Assembly (NCBI RefSeq): GCF_900116875.1 | Contig: NZ_FPCC01000005.1 | Location: forward strand, 62,001 to 126,000 | Length of the DNA: 64,000 nucleotides | Source of the DNA: Butyrivibrio sp. INlla21 | GTDB lineage: Bacteria > Bacillota > Clostridia > Lachnospirales > Lachnospiraceae | Direction: 5' to 3' | Part shown: positions 34,032 through 42,533 of the stretch, in pieces | Layout: each line of letters opens with the position of its first letter | Position numbering within the stretch: position 1 is the first letter of the stretch | Notes under the pieces: model-generated | The model's input: only the letters and a program-made list of their open reading frames with translations | Database searches by the model: none | What the model was told of the DNA's origin: nothing | Translations under genes and position numbers: made by a program

Positions 34032-35363
34032 TTAGAATATTCTTCTTACGGCAAGTACCGGACGATAGGATGCATCCGATATCTTGATACCTGTCTTGGC
34101 AGTTGATGCATGTACAATCTGTCCGCCACCGATATAGATACCAACGTGACCTGAGTAGCAAACAATATCACCAGGCTGCGCATTGGCAAGTCCGTCAACC
34201 GCTGAACCCTGACTTCTGTCAGCACCTGAACTGTGAGGTAAGCTTACACCAAAGTTAGCATATACACTCATAACAAATCCTGAGCAATCGGTTCCGTTTG
34301 TAAGTGACGATCCACCATATACATAAGGATTTCCTACAAACTGCTGAGCATACTGAGCAACGGCTGCACCGATCGAGCTGCTCTCTGTTGTGTATGAAGC
34401 AGCTGAATTGTATGATTTACCGGAGTTTCCTCCATCTGCTTTATCTTTGGAAGTATTAGCCTTAGCCGCTTTATTGGCTGCCTCTCTGGCTGCCTTCTCC
34501 TTAGCAAGACGCGCTTCCTCTTCTGCCTTGGATTCAGCCTGTACAAAGTCTGTCCAAAGTCTTACATAATCAGTAGAAACGTATCCTTCACCTTCCTCGA
34601 CGTTAACCTTAACCCATCCGTCAAGTTCTTCGTCTACAACAAGTTCATCATCTATAGGAATAAGTTCAATTACACTGTCATCGGTACTCGGGCCGCTTCT
34701 TACATGAAGAGTTGTTGTTGTAACGGTAGCCATTCTTGTGCCGACCTTCTTGGCAAGCTCAACGGCTTCATCACCTGTCACACAGAACTCTGCCTTAACG
34801 TATCCCTCTACCTTACCTGACTTGATCTTGTACCAACCGTTGTCTTCCTCTATGAAAGTACCAACGGATTTATCATATAATTTACCGACTATCTCGCCTT
34901 CTTCACTCGGGTTGTCTCTTACATTAACATAATGATCGACCTGAGCGATAACAAGAGTCTTAAAAAGTTCTTCCTCTTTCTCTTCTTCTGACTTCTGCTC
35001 CTCTGTCTTCTTATCAATTACAGCTCCTGTTGCAGACTGAATATCTTTAAGGATGCTATCAGTAATGTTAGAAGCTGAAGGAGTCTCATCCGTAACCGCT
35101 TCAGAAGACTCTATGTCTTCCACAACGGATTTGCTGACACCTGAAATAGAAGTTTCAGCTTTAGAATCCTTGGTGTCATCTTCCAAAGACTGCTGAAGAT
35201 TGGAAAGTGATACCTGATCGTTTCCTAAGGCGTATGTTATGCCCGCCTGCGGAAGAACGCTGGAAACCTTACCCGATGCCGCATATGAAACATTATTTAT
35301 ATTTGCAAATGTTATGATAGATGCGGCAGAAAAGACCGCGATCCGCATAGCTTTTTTACTCAA
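34032..35363 (-). CDS. Secreted SH3/NlpC-P60 cell-wall hydrolase
   Basis: 443 residues. The start is TTG at 35363: GGAGG lies six bases upstream, while the next in-frame ATG is 21 bases from it. Order: signal peptide (about 1-29); S/T/D/E-rich linker; two bacterial SH3 domains (about 140-275, with VNVRDNPSEEGE and LHVRSGPSTDD); an Ala/Lys/Glu helix; NlpC/P60 peptidase with Cys360 (DCSG), His406 (SGHVGIY) and His418 (VHAS). It should cut peptide stems of peptidoglycan outside the cell. Own promoter and terminator. Confidence 0.94.
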   Translation of the reverse strand: MSKKAMRIAVFSAASIITFANINNVSYAASGKVSSVLPQAGITYALGNDQVSLSNLQQSLEDDTKDSKAETSISGVSKSVVEDIESSEAVTDETPSASNITDSILKDIQSATGAVIDKKTEEQKSEEEKEEELFKTLVIAQVDHYVNVRDNPSEEGEIVGKLYDKSVGTFIEEDNGWYKIKSGKVEGYVKAEFCVTGDEAVELAKKVGTRMATVTTTTLHVRSGPSTDDSVIELIPIDDELVVDEELDGWVKVNVEEGEGYVSTDYVRLWTDFVQAESKAEEEARLAKEKAAREAANKAAKANTSKDKADGGNSGKSYNSAASYTTESSSIGAAVAQYAQQFVGNPYVYGGSSLTNGTDCSGFVMSVYANFGVSLPHSSGADRSQGSAVDGLANAQPGDIVCYSGHVGIYIGGGQIVHASTAKTGIKISDASYRPVLAVRRIF

Positions 35364-35407
35364 TAAAAACCTCCAAACTATCTGCCAATTAAAAGTTGCA
35401 CCCTTTT

Positions 35408-35436
35408 AGAATACGTTATTTTGGCTATTATGTCAA
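35408..35436 (-). promoter_or_regulatory. Promoter of the NlpC/P60 gene
   Basis: Minus strand: consensus TTGACA, 17 bases, TATTCT. The -35 box overlaps the trxB stop codon by four bases. Confidence 0.75.
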
Positions 35437-36374
35437 CTTTTAGCCTTTCCGACAAGGAAATCTTGTACACTTGTAACAGTATTTGCACCGTCCGCAACCG
35501 CTGTAACTACCTGGCGTAGTCTCTTTTTTCTGGAGTCTCCCGCAACGAAAATTCCGGGGGTATTTGTAGCTCCGTCTTCACCCGCGATCACATAGCCGTT
35601 TTCATCACATTTCACAATATCCGCAAAGACATCCGTAGAAGGATGTATACCGATTGCAACAAAGATACCGTCGACGGAAAGTTCCTTTTCTTCTTTATTA
35701 TTAACGTTTTCTATAAGAAGACGATTAACTTTATCTTCGCCTCTGATCTCTTTTACCACACTGTCCCAGATCACTTCGATATTCTTTATGCCAAAAAGTT
35801 CATCCTGAAGTATCTTGGCCGCTCTGAGTTCATCTCTTCTGTGAATAAGATAAACCTTTTCTGCAAATCTGGATAAGAAGATCGCATCCTCAACGGCAAC
35901 ATCTCCTCCGCCGTTAACCGCGGTCACCTTTCCTCTGTAGAACGCACCGTCGCAAGTCGCGCAGTATGAAACGCCTTTGCCGATATATTCTTCCTCGCCG
36001 GGAATACCAAGCTTGGAATAATGTGCACCAGTGGCAAGGATTACAGTATGTGTCTCGTAATCTCCCGAATCCGTCTTAATCTTATAAACAGGAGCCATGG
36101 TATCAGAGCCCTTTTCAACACATTCGATGCCTGTCACTGTTCCATCAGCAAACTCGGCTCCGAGCTTGTCGGCATGCTCTCTGAATTTCATGGCAAGATC
36201 AAACCCGTTGACACCCGGAATTCCCAGATAATTGTCAACCTCGTAGGTATCGATTATCTGCCCGCCACTCACGGGATTCTTTTCTATTATAAGCATGTTA
36301 AGTCCGGCTCTCTTTGCATAAACAGCCGCAGAAAGACCTGCGGGGCCGGATCCGATTATTATAAGATCGTACAT
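35433..36374 (-). CDS. trxB: Thioredoxin reductase
   Basis: 313 residues, normal length; the ATG at 36374 follows AAGGAGG by six bases. FAD site GSGPAGLSAAVYAKRAGL, redox pair CATC (SYCATCDGAFY), NAD(P)H site GGGDVAVEDA, second FAD segment GIFVAGDSRKK. It passes electrons from NADPH to thioredoxin. No thioredoxin gene is next to it. Confidence 0.96.
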   Translation of the reverse strand: MYDLIIIGSGPAGLSAAVYAKRAGLNMLIIEKNPVSGGQIIDTYEVDNYLGIPGVNGFDLAMKFREHADKLGAEFADGTVTGIECVEKGSDTMAPVYKIKTDSGDYETHTVILATGAHYSKLGIPGEEEYIGKGVSYCATCDGAFYRGKVTAVNGGGDVAVEDAIFLSRFAEKVYLIHRRDELRAAKILQDELFGIKNIEVIWDSVVKEIRGEDKVNRLLIENVNNKEEKELSVDGIFVAIGIHPSTDVFADIVKCDENGYVIAGEDGATNTPGIFVAGDSRKKRLRQVVTAVADGANTVTSVQDFLVGKAKS

Positions 36375-36430
36375 AATTGACCTCCTTAAACAATGAAACT
36401 CTTCAAGAGACATATTTATCTCTTTTATTT

Positions 36431-36475
36431 AAATTGCGTACAATTTAATTGTATCACTGTTTTGTTGTTTGTAAA
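36431..36475 (-). promoter_or_regulatory. trxB promoter with overlapping palindromes
   Basis: Minus strand: TTTACA, 16 bases, TACAAT. Two overlapping palindromes lie at the -10 box and start site: AAATTG-CGTA-CAATTT (36431-36446) and TACAATT-T-AATTGTA (36439-36453). They are good operator candidates. Confidence 0.45.
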
Positions 36476-36490
36476 GTCTTTTTGTCTGTC

Positions 36491-37267
36491 TTATATAAGT
36501 TCAAATTTCTTCAGCGCATTCCAGATACCGTCATCCTCGAGATAAGTTGTGACGAAATCAGCTGTCTTTTTTACTTCCTCCGGAGCTCTTCCCATCGCAA
36601 CGCTCTTGCCGGCTACTTCAAGCATATCCATGTCGTTTACGCTGTCTCCGAATGCTATGGTATTCCCGATGTCTTCCGACAAAAGCTCACATACCTTTTC
36701 AATTCCCGTTCCTTTATTAAATCCCTTGGGGACCATCTCAACGATCGCCTCGTTATGGATAATGAAATCATAAAGATCGGAAAGCTCATCAAAGCAGCTC
36801 TTGGTATCGCAATCGATAGTTGCACACGATAGCTTGTTCATCTCCCACTTGCCCCAGTTATCGTTAATGCCTCTGAGTCTGTCGCCCATCTCGGCCATTA
36901 CCTTTTCACCGTACATATCGCCTTCAAAATCACTTCGTTCAAGATAAAGATATCGCGGGCCTTCGAGAATGGATTTAAAGTTATAGCGGTTTACCGTCTC
37001 AACGGTTCTTATAGCATCATCACTGTTTATAAGTCTGTTGAAAATAATCTCGCCGTTGTTTTCTATCATGCATCCGCATGCTGAAACTATTCCGTCAAAG
37101 CCAAGCCCGAGCAATTCTTTATTGCTGATAAAAGATCTTGCTCTTCCCGAGTTCAAGAAACATTTATGTCCGTTCTCTTTTGCTCTTCTTATTCCTTCCT
37201 TGGTAGTATCAGGGATCCAGTTCTTGTAATCCCAAAGCGTTCCGTCGATGTCAAAAAATAAAACCAT
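36491..37267 (-). CDS. HAD-family (Cof-type) phosphatase
   Basis: 258 residues. The ATG at 37267 follows GGAG; the open frame further up begins inside the SDR stop region. Motif I FFDIDGTLWD (nucleophile Asp7), motif III lysine, motif IV AFGDSVNDMDML, and the large cap of the Cof subfamily. Such enzymes remove phosphate from sugar phosphates or cofactors; the substrate is not readable. It lies 14 bases after the SDR gene. Confidence 0.9.
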   Translation of the reverse strand: MVLFFDIDGTLWDYKNWIPDTTKEGIRRAKENGHKCFLNSGRARSFISNKELLGLGFDGIVSACGCMIENNGEIIFNRLINSDDAIRTVETVNRYNFKSILEGPRYLYLERSDFEGDMYGEKVMAEMGDRLRGINDNWGKWEMNKLSCATIDCDTKSCFDELSDLYDFIIHNEAIVEMVPKGFNKGTGIEKVCELLSEDIGNTIAFGDSVNDMDMLEVAGKSVAMGRAPEEVKKTADFVTTYLEDDGIWNALKKFELI

Positions 37268-37281
37268 TAAAAATTCTCCAA

Positions 37282-38004
37282 TCAAATCCAACCGCCGTCT
37301 AGCGTTATTATCTGTCCCGTCATGTATGCGGGCGCATCGGCTATCAAAAGGGCAAGGTCCGCCACTTCCTTGGCCTCTCCCATTCTTCCCATGGGTATCT
37401 CATTTTCAAGCTCTTTAAGATCTTCTTCAGATAAATGTTTTCTGTTCATGTCCGTGTCAATGACACCGCATGCGATAGCATTAACCTGTATCCCGCTTGG
37501 CGCCAGCTCTTTTGCAAGTGCTTTGGTAAAAGAATTAACGCCGCCCTTGGAGGCTGAGTAAGCAACCTCACATGATGCTCCGACGCTTCCCCACACGGAA
37601 GATATGTTTATTATCTTACCACAATGCTTTTTTATCATAAGGGGAATCGCAAATTTGGATGTATAAAAAAGAGAATCGAGGTTTGTAGACATAAGCCTAT
37701 CCCAATCTTCTTTTTCCATATCCGTAAGCAGTCCCAAAAAAGCCACTCCGGCATTGTTTATAACAATATCGATGTCATTGATGTCGCCAAAGAGTTTTTT
37801 TACCGAATCGTAATCGCCCATATCGCAAGTACATGCGCGACATTTAATTCCATATTTTTCCGACAGCTCTTTTGCCAGCATATCAAGCTGTTCTTTACTT
37901 TTTATGCATGTAAGGATGAGGTCGTCTCCTGCCTTTGCAAAGCCTTCGGCCAGAGCTTTTCCTATTCCTCTGGCTGCCCCTGTGATAAGTACTTTTCTGT
38001 TCAT
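37282..38004 (-). CDS. Short-chain dehydrogenase/reductase (FabG-like)
   Basis: 240 residues. NAD(P) site TGAARGIGKALA (8-19), NNAG (about 85), catalytic Ser, YSASK and the NAIACGVIDTDM stretch. It most resembles beta-ketoacyl-ACP reductases, but no other fatty-acid gene is near. An alternative within this family is the EF-P 5-aminopentanone reductase of Firmicutes. It is paired with a HAD phosphatase. Confidence 0.85.
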   Translation of the reverse strand: MNRKVLITGAARGIGKALAEGFAKAGDDLILTCIKSKEQLDMLAKELSEKYGIKCRACTCDMGDYDSVKKLFGDINDIDIVINNAGVAFLGLLTDMEKEDWDRLMSTNLDSLFYTSKFAIPLMIKKHCGKIINISSVWGSVGASCEVAYSASKGGVNSFTKALAKELAPSGIQVNAIACGVIDTDMNRKHLSEEDLKELENEIPMGRMGEAKEVADLALLIADAPAYMTGQIITLDGGWI

Positions 38005-38019
38005 TTTGTCACCTTTGTA

Positions 38020-38059
38020 TAAAAAAGAAATACCGCCTTACATATTACTGTAAGGCGGT
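38020..38059 (-). terminator. Terminator of the CheX/CheY-like operon
   Basis: Minus strand: ACCGCCTTACA pairs with TGTAAGGCGGT, then a T-rich tract (TTTCTTTTTT). Confidence 0.85.
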
Positions 38060-38074
38060 CATTAAATCAAATTT

Positions 38075-38428
38075 TCAGCATCTTGACAATGCATCGATGA
38101 CGGTTTCCTCAATAAAGGGCTTCGCCACAAATTCAACCGCCCCAAATTTAACCGCCTCCAACATCTTCTCCTTCTGTCCCGCGGCCGTTATCATAACGAC
38201 TTTTGCATCGGGATTGTTCTTTTTAATGAGTTTTAGTGATTCTATTCCGTCAACTCCCGGCATCGTTATATCCATCGTCACAATATCGGGATTAAGCTTG
38301 ACGTACTCATCAAACCCTTCCTGTCCGTCCACGGCTTCTCCAACAACATTGAAGCCCGCTCTTTCCAGGATGTCTCTGAGTATTCTTCTGGAAGTTCTTG
38401 AATCATCAACTATCAATACACTTTTCAT
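38075..38428 (-). CDS. Single-domain response regulator (CheY-like)
   Basis: 117 residues, just a receiver domain. Acidic pocket D8-D9, phospho-acceptor D53, Thr in ITAAG and Lys in FVAKPF are present. With no output domain it must act by protein contact, as CheY does. It starts 25 bases after the MshEN/CheX-like gene, its likely partner. GGAGG precedes the ATG. Confidence 0.92.
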   Translation of the reverse strand: MKSVLIVDDSRTSRRILRDILERAGFNVVGEAVDGQEGFDEYVKLNPDIVTMDITMPGVDGIESLKLIKKNNPDAKVVMITAAGQKEKMLEAVKFGAVEFVAKPFIEETVIDALSRC

Positions 38429-38453
38429 CTACTCACCCTCCGGCGTAGCCGTT

Positions 38454-39341
38454 TCACTTAACTTCAATGTCTTTGGATATAGCTATAAGGTACTTAACTT
38501 CGCCTCCGCATATGTAGATCGGCATAACCATGATCTCTTCGCAGCTGGCTTCAGGGAAGGACACATAGAAATTGGGCGGCTCAAGCTCAATGCGTGTATC
38601 ATTTCTGCTTTGCTCGGTAGCATACAGACCGTTTATACAGTTAATAAGCTCGCATATCGCATCAAGTGCGTCCTCTTTTGTCTCAATAAATTCTTCTTTT
38701 GTATATGCAATGGCCATTCTCTGCACATCTTCATACTTACCTGAAATTGCAACTACGGCTTTCTGATCTCCGTGGAATTTCTGAACGCCCAGAACCTCAT
38801 CTTTTATTGTAGATACTTTATAAGCCTTTCCGACAAAGATATGGTTGTCCACAAGCCGGTACATATTTTTGATTCCCATTGAGAACATCGCTCTGTATAC
38901 AGGATCGTCCGTTGCAAGGAAAATGGGCACAATCCTCTCTACGTCGCCGGATTTTAATGCGGACATATCGGATTCGGTAAATCCGTGGAGTACCTGATAA
39001 TCCTCTTCAACTTCTCTGAGTTTCTCCATGGAAAGATATCCAAGATCCACTATTGCCTGTATGAATGCCAAATATGAATTACCTTGAAGTTCCAAAAGTC
39101 TGCTGACTTGTGTTTCAGACAGATAGCCCCGCTCGACGGCAATGTCGCCAAAACGTTTATCCATAGATGCCTGCATAGCATTAACCTGCTCTGCCTGAGC
39201 TATAGACATAAGCTTCTCAGAGACAGCGATTACTCCAAGCTTAGCCCTATTGGATTCCTGCAAGCGATACGCTTCCGCAATCTGATTCTTATCAAGTAAG
39301 CCTTGTTCTAACAAATATACGCCAATTAAACGATCAAACAT
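38454..39341 (-). CDS. MshEN-like N-terminal repeats fused to a CheX-like phosphatase domain
   Basis: 295 residues. The N-terminal half holds tandem helical motifs of the type L-x-E-x-G-L-x-x-x-Q (LLEQGLLDKNQIAEAYRLQ at 10-28, and RFGDIAVERGYLSETQVSRL at 63-82), like MshEN/GspE-N modules, some of which bind c-di-GMP. The C-terminal half (about 145-295) follows CheX: a beta-rich region, then an ExxN motif at E231-N234 (ELINCIN), the phosphatase signature of CheC/CheX/FliY, and a final EIMVMPIYICGGEVKYLIAIS strand pair. It probably dephosphorylates the neighbouring CheY-like protein. The MshEN reading is by motif only. Confidence 0.65.
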   Translation of the reverse strand: MFDRLIGVYLLEQGLLDKNQIAEAYRLQESNRAKLGVIAVSEKLMSIAQAEQVNAMQASMDKRFGDIAVERGYLSETQVSRLLELQGNSYLAFIQAIVDLGYLSMEKLREVEEDYQVLHGFTESDMSALKSGDVERIVPIFLATDDPVYRAMFSMGIKNMYRLVDNHIFVGKAYKVSTIKDEVLGVQKFHGDQKAVVAISGKYEDVQRMAIAYTKEEFIETKEDALDAICELINCINGLYATEQSRNDTRIELEPPNFYVSFPEASCEEIMVMPIYICGGEVKYLIAISKDIEVK

Positions 39342-39383
39342 GTTGTCGCTCCTATCAGAATCTTATATTCTGTCTAATGCAAT

Positions 39384-39432
39384 AAAAAAACGGACAATAG
39401 CCTACATTAATATTGTAGACTATAATCCGTTT
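39384..39432 (-). terminator. Terminator of the Q/N-rich membrane protein gene
   Basis: Arms of 19 bases pair at 18 positions with a seven-base loop; seven T follow on the minus strand. Confidence 0.88.
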
Positions 39433-39457
39433 ATAAACAAGCTATCAATAATTAACT

Positions 39458-41215
39458 TTATTCCATAAGCCAACCATAATTCTGAACTTCAATTGAATCC
39501 ATCTTTCCGTCGTCTCTTACATGAATCTCAATTTTGTTTCTTCTGTTCTGATCAATCGGGATCTTATAGCGTCCATAGCTCTTATCATACTCATAGTTTG
39601 AAATTCCCTTTGATGAAAGCCATGCCTCTACATCACTCTGAGTTGATGATCCCTTGATTCCACCGGGCAATTCAACTTCAAGCTTATTGATACTTGAAGT
39701 ATAATATGTGATCTGAGTTACGATCGTGTACTTAATATAGCATGCGCTTGTTGTAACATTATATGCACTTACATACAGACGGTCGTCTCCCTTGGCAAGA
39801 GTAAGTGCATATCCTGAATTGGCACCTACCGTATGAGTCTCATCGCCGCCAAAGCTCCATCCGTCTTCCAAAAGTACTTTAAGCGGAACAGGTACATTGT
39901 ATACTTTTCCGTTTATCGAAATATTACCGGATAAAGGATCGTCTCCAAGAGAAGAAGGTGCCTTGTACTGGCTAAGGTACTCGGGCTCATCTCCGCTAAC
40001 CTGTTCTTCTCCGATGTCAGAAGGCTTTTCCTGATTCTTTAAAGAGACATACGAAAGTTTATTGGTCTCTTTATCAAAATTATACTTTATTTCAACCGTC
40101 GTCATGTAGTCGGTATCATTAGCTTCTTCATAAGAAATGTCATAAAATGAACTTCCGTCATATTCATTTGAAGGTTCACCATAAACAGCTATAATGCTCT
40201 CTTTGGTGGCGTCGTTAAACTTTACGTCTCCGCCATGGAATGATAGATCCATTCCACCCTTCTCTACATCAAAATCGTTAAATTGAATACTTGTAACATA
40301 ACCCTCGCCAAGCTCCTTCGCATCAATCGAGAAATTAGTTACGTATACATCAAGTTTTCTTGATTCTGTTCCGGGTGTAAGCACATAGATAATCTCACGG
40401 TCACCCGAACCAAGTAATATCTTGGCATCGCTGTCCTTGTTATACTGCCATCCGTCGTCTATAAGCTCCTGAATTCTTACAGGAAGCTGATAAGTTTTTC
40501 CGTTAAGAGTAAAAGAAGTCAATCCGTTGGGATCAGCCTCCGCGTGAGGTACTGAAGCCTGCTCTTCTTTTTCTTCCTTTTCTTCAGCTACTTCTGTTGC
40601 CTGTGTTGAAGCCTCATCTGCTGATTCTTCTTCCTCTTGCGTAGAAACAGGTGTTGCAACAGTTGCTTCTTCCGATGCTTCCGCTACCGCAACATCTTTG
40701 TCACTCTTGTTTCTGCCCATGAACATGGCAGCATTTACCAATGTAAAGACAATCAAAACAGCCGCAACTATGCCGCCGATAATAAACAACTTTTTCTTGT
40801 CATTTCCCTGAGGGGGAATATTGTTTCCGCCAAAGGGCTGAGCTCCGCCAAACTGATTCTGCTGATAATTTCCGTGCTGGCCGAAATTCCCTTGCTGAAA
40901 GTTCCCCTGTCTGAAATTTCCTTGCTGCTGAAAATTACCCTGCTGCCGGAAATTAGCCTGCTGGAAAGGTCCCTGCTGCTGGAAAGCACCCTGTTGTCCG
41001 GGATTTGCAGCGGGCTGACCAACATTTCCAAACTGTTGCTGGAAATTATTTGGAGCCGGTGTAGGGTTTGGATTCTGAACCTGTCCCTGTTGAGGCTGGG
41101 TTCCCTGATTCGCATTCCCCACTGGCTGATTCACAGGCTGATTTGCCTGGTTTACATCCCCTGTCCCTTGATCGATCGGTTGTCCGGTCATGGGATCAAA
41201 CTTTTTTTCACTCAT
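39458..41215 (-). CDS. Membrane protein with Q/N/G/F-rich prion-like N-terminal domain
   Basis: 585 residues, no family recognised. Residues 20-138 are almost wholly Q, N, G, P and F, with repeats such as GNFQQQGNFRQGNF. Lys140-142 and a membrane helix (143-166) follow, so the low-complexity part should be cytoplasmic. Outside comes an acidic E/A/T/S linker (170-225), then two copies of a small domain beginning NGKTYQLPVRIQELIDDGW and NGKVYNVPVPLKVLLEDGW, separated by a second linker. The duplicated domain is common in secreted Clostridial proteins of unknown role. GGAG precedes the ATG; strong terminator after the gene. Confidence 0.75.
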   Translation of the reverse strand: MSEKKFDPMTGQPIDQGTGDVNQANQPVNQPVGNANQGTQPQQGQVQNPNPTPAPNNFQQQFGNVGQPAANPGQQGAFQQQGPFQQANFRQQGNFQQQGNFRQGNFQQGNFGQHGNYQQNQFGGAQPFGGNNIPPQGNDKKKLFIIGGIVAAVLIVFTLVNAAMFMGRNKSDKDVAVAEASEEATVATPVSTQEEEESADEASTQATEVAEEKEEKEEQASVPHAEADPNGLTSFTLNGKTYQLPVRIQELIDDGWQYNKDSDAKILLGSGDREIIYVLTPGTESRKLDVYVTNFSIDAKELGEGYVTSIQFNDFDVEKGGMDLSFHGGDVKFNDATKESIIAVYGEPSNEYDGSSFYDISYEEANDTDYMTTVEIKYNFDKETNKLSYVSLKNQEKPSDIGEEQVSGDEPEYLSQYKAPSSLGDDPLSGNISINGKVYNVPVPLKVLLEDGWSFGGDETHTVGANSGYALTLAKGDDRLYVSAYNVTTSACYIKYTIVTQITYYTSSINKLEVELPGGIKGSSTQSDVEAWLSSKGISNYEYDKSYGRYKIPIDQNRRNKIEIHVRDDGKMDSIEVQNYGWLME

Positions 41216-41349
41216 TTCATACTTCTCCTCTCAAACAAAATAATCACAACACTTAAACAAATATTTCTATTTATTTACACAAGTATATTATGTTTTTTGA
41301 GAAATGAAAAGAGTTTTTTACACTTTTGGTTACATTTTTAATATTTGCG

Positions 41350-42489
41350 TCAAATAGCTTCCATTCTCTCCTTGGGAATAACAATTCCCTGGCCATCGGG
41401 ATTGATCCTGATACCGTCTTTATCCTTGGCAAATTTAATCACATCGGCATACTTAAATACAGCCGCATTCCATCCGCTTCCGTTTAGCTTCTTGGAAAAC
41501 TCGAGCCCGTCGGTAAATATCGGAAGGTATTCTTTTCCCTCTTTTGTCTTTATCACCGGGAATTTGAATTTGGTGTCCTTGCCGGGTTTCATTCTTCCGT
41601 CTTCAAGAACTTCCACATCTCCCTCATGCTGCATGGGGACAATGAAACTTCCCTTCTTGATACAATCGACCATCCTCGCCTCTTTTGCCTTAAGAACTTC
41701 AGGCTTCTGCTCATAGTTAACAGGCCATGAAAGCTCCGATATAAAATCCAGCATTGTAAAATTAAGCGCAGGATTGACAATCTCATTTCCGGAATTACCC
41801 TTCCAATCTCCTACAGCCATAACAATCTCATTTCTCTTAAACCTAGCCTTATATGCTCCGTTATCGATTATCAGATTCTCAATTCCGATGTAATAGAGAT
41901 AGTCAAAAAAGCCTTTTCCCGATGATGCATCGCTGATATTCTTCACTTCATTTACGACAATCTTTCTGTACTGCTTCATATAGAGCGCAGCGGCCTTACT
42001 CGCAAGCTCTTTTTCAAAATAGACATTGACAAAGCCGGCGTCTATAAAAGGATATCTTGTTCCGGCATCATAGAGAACAAACAGCGTTTCGGCATTTCTT
42101 ATCCTATCAAGTACTTCGTTATATACTTTTCTGTGATTTTTCTCATATTCGTGAAGCGGTGACTCTTTATGATACGCTTCAAGAGTTGTCAAAAGAAATA
42201 ACAGTTCCTGCGAAGTCAGCTCTTTGATCACATTGTTATCTATATCTTCTTCATAGATCAGCATGCCGACTTCATTCTTGCGTTCAAAAGAAACCGTATC
42301 TTCCAAAAGCTCGCATTCTGCATCCTTAATGTTTACTTTGTTTATTCTGGAAACCACGGGCCACCTCAGATTCTCGTGAGCCTTCTTTACTTCTTCAATT
42401 GCTTTTTCTTTTTCTGCGGCCTTCTCTCTTTCGAGAGCCTCCTCACCGTCTTTTCTTTTATCTTTGGAAAAAAGATCTAATATTCCCAT
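41350..42489 (-). CDS. SseB-domain protein
   Basis: 379 residues; the ATG at 42489 follows GAGG, which lies inside the longer open frame. After a charged helix (10-45) comes a long unassigned middle domain. The last 110 residues match the SseB N-terminal domain: FIVPMQHEG, FPVIKTKEGKEYLPIFTDG, the NAAVFKYADVIKFAKD stretch and GIRINPDGQGIVIPKE. SseB-like domains occur in many cytoplasmic proteins with no fixed function. It follows the aminopeptidase gene by 44 bases. Confidence 0.75.
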   Translation of the reverse strand: MGILDLFSKDKRKDGEEALEREKAAEKEKAIEEVKKAHENLRWPVVSRINKVNIKDAECELLEDTVSFERKNEVGMLIYEEDIDNNVIKELTSQELLFLLTTLEAYHKESPLHEYEKNHRKVYNEVLDRIRNAETLFVLYDAGTRYPFIDAGFVNVYFEKELASKAAALYMKQYRKIVVNEVKNISDASSGKGFFDYLYYIGIENLIIDNGAYKARFKRNEIVMAVGDWKGNSGNEIVNPALNFTMLDFISELSWPVNYEQKPEVLKAKEARMVDCIKKGSFIVPMQHEGDVEVLEDGRMKPGKDTKFKFPVIKTKEGKEYLPIFTDGLEFSKKLNGSGWNAAVFKYADVIKFAKDKDGIRINPDGQGIVIPKERMEAI

Positions 42490-42533
42490 TTGCAAAACCT
42501 CTTTCATATTATTTCTTATGCTTTACAAAAGCA

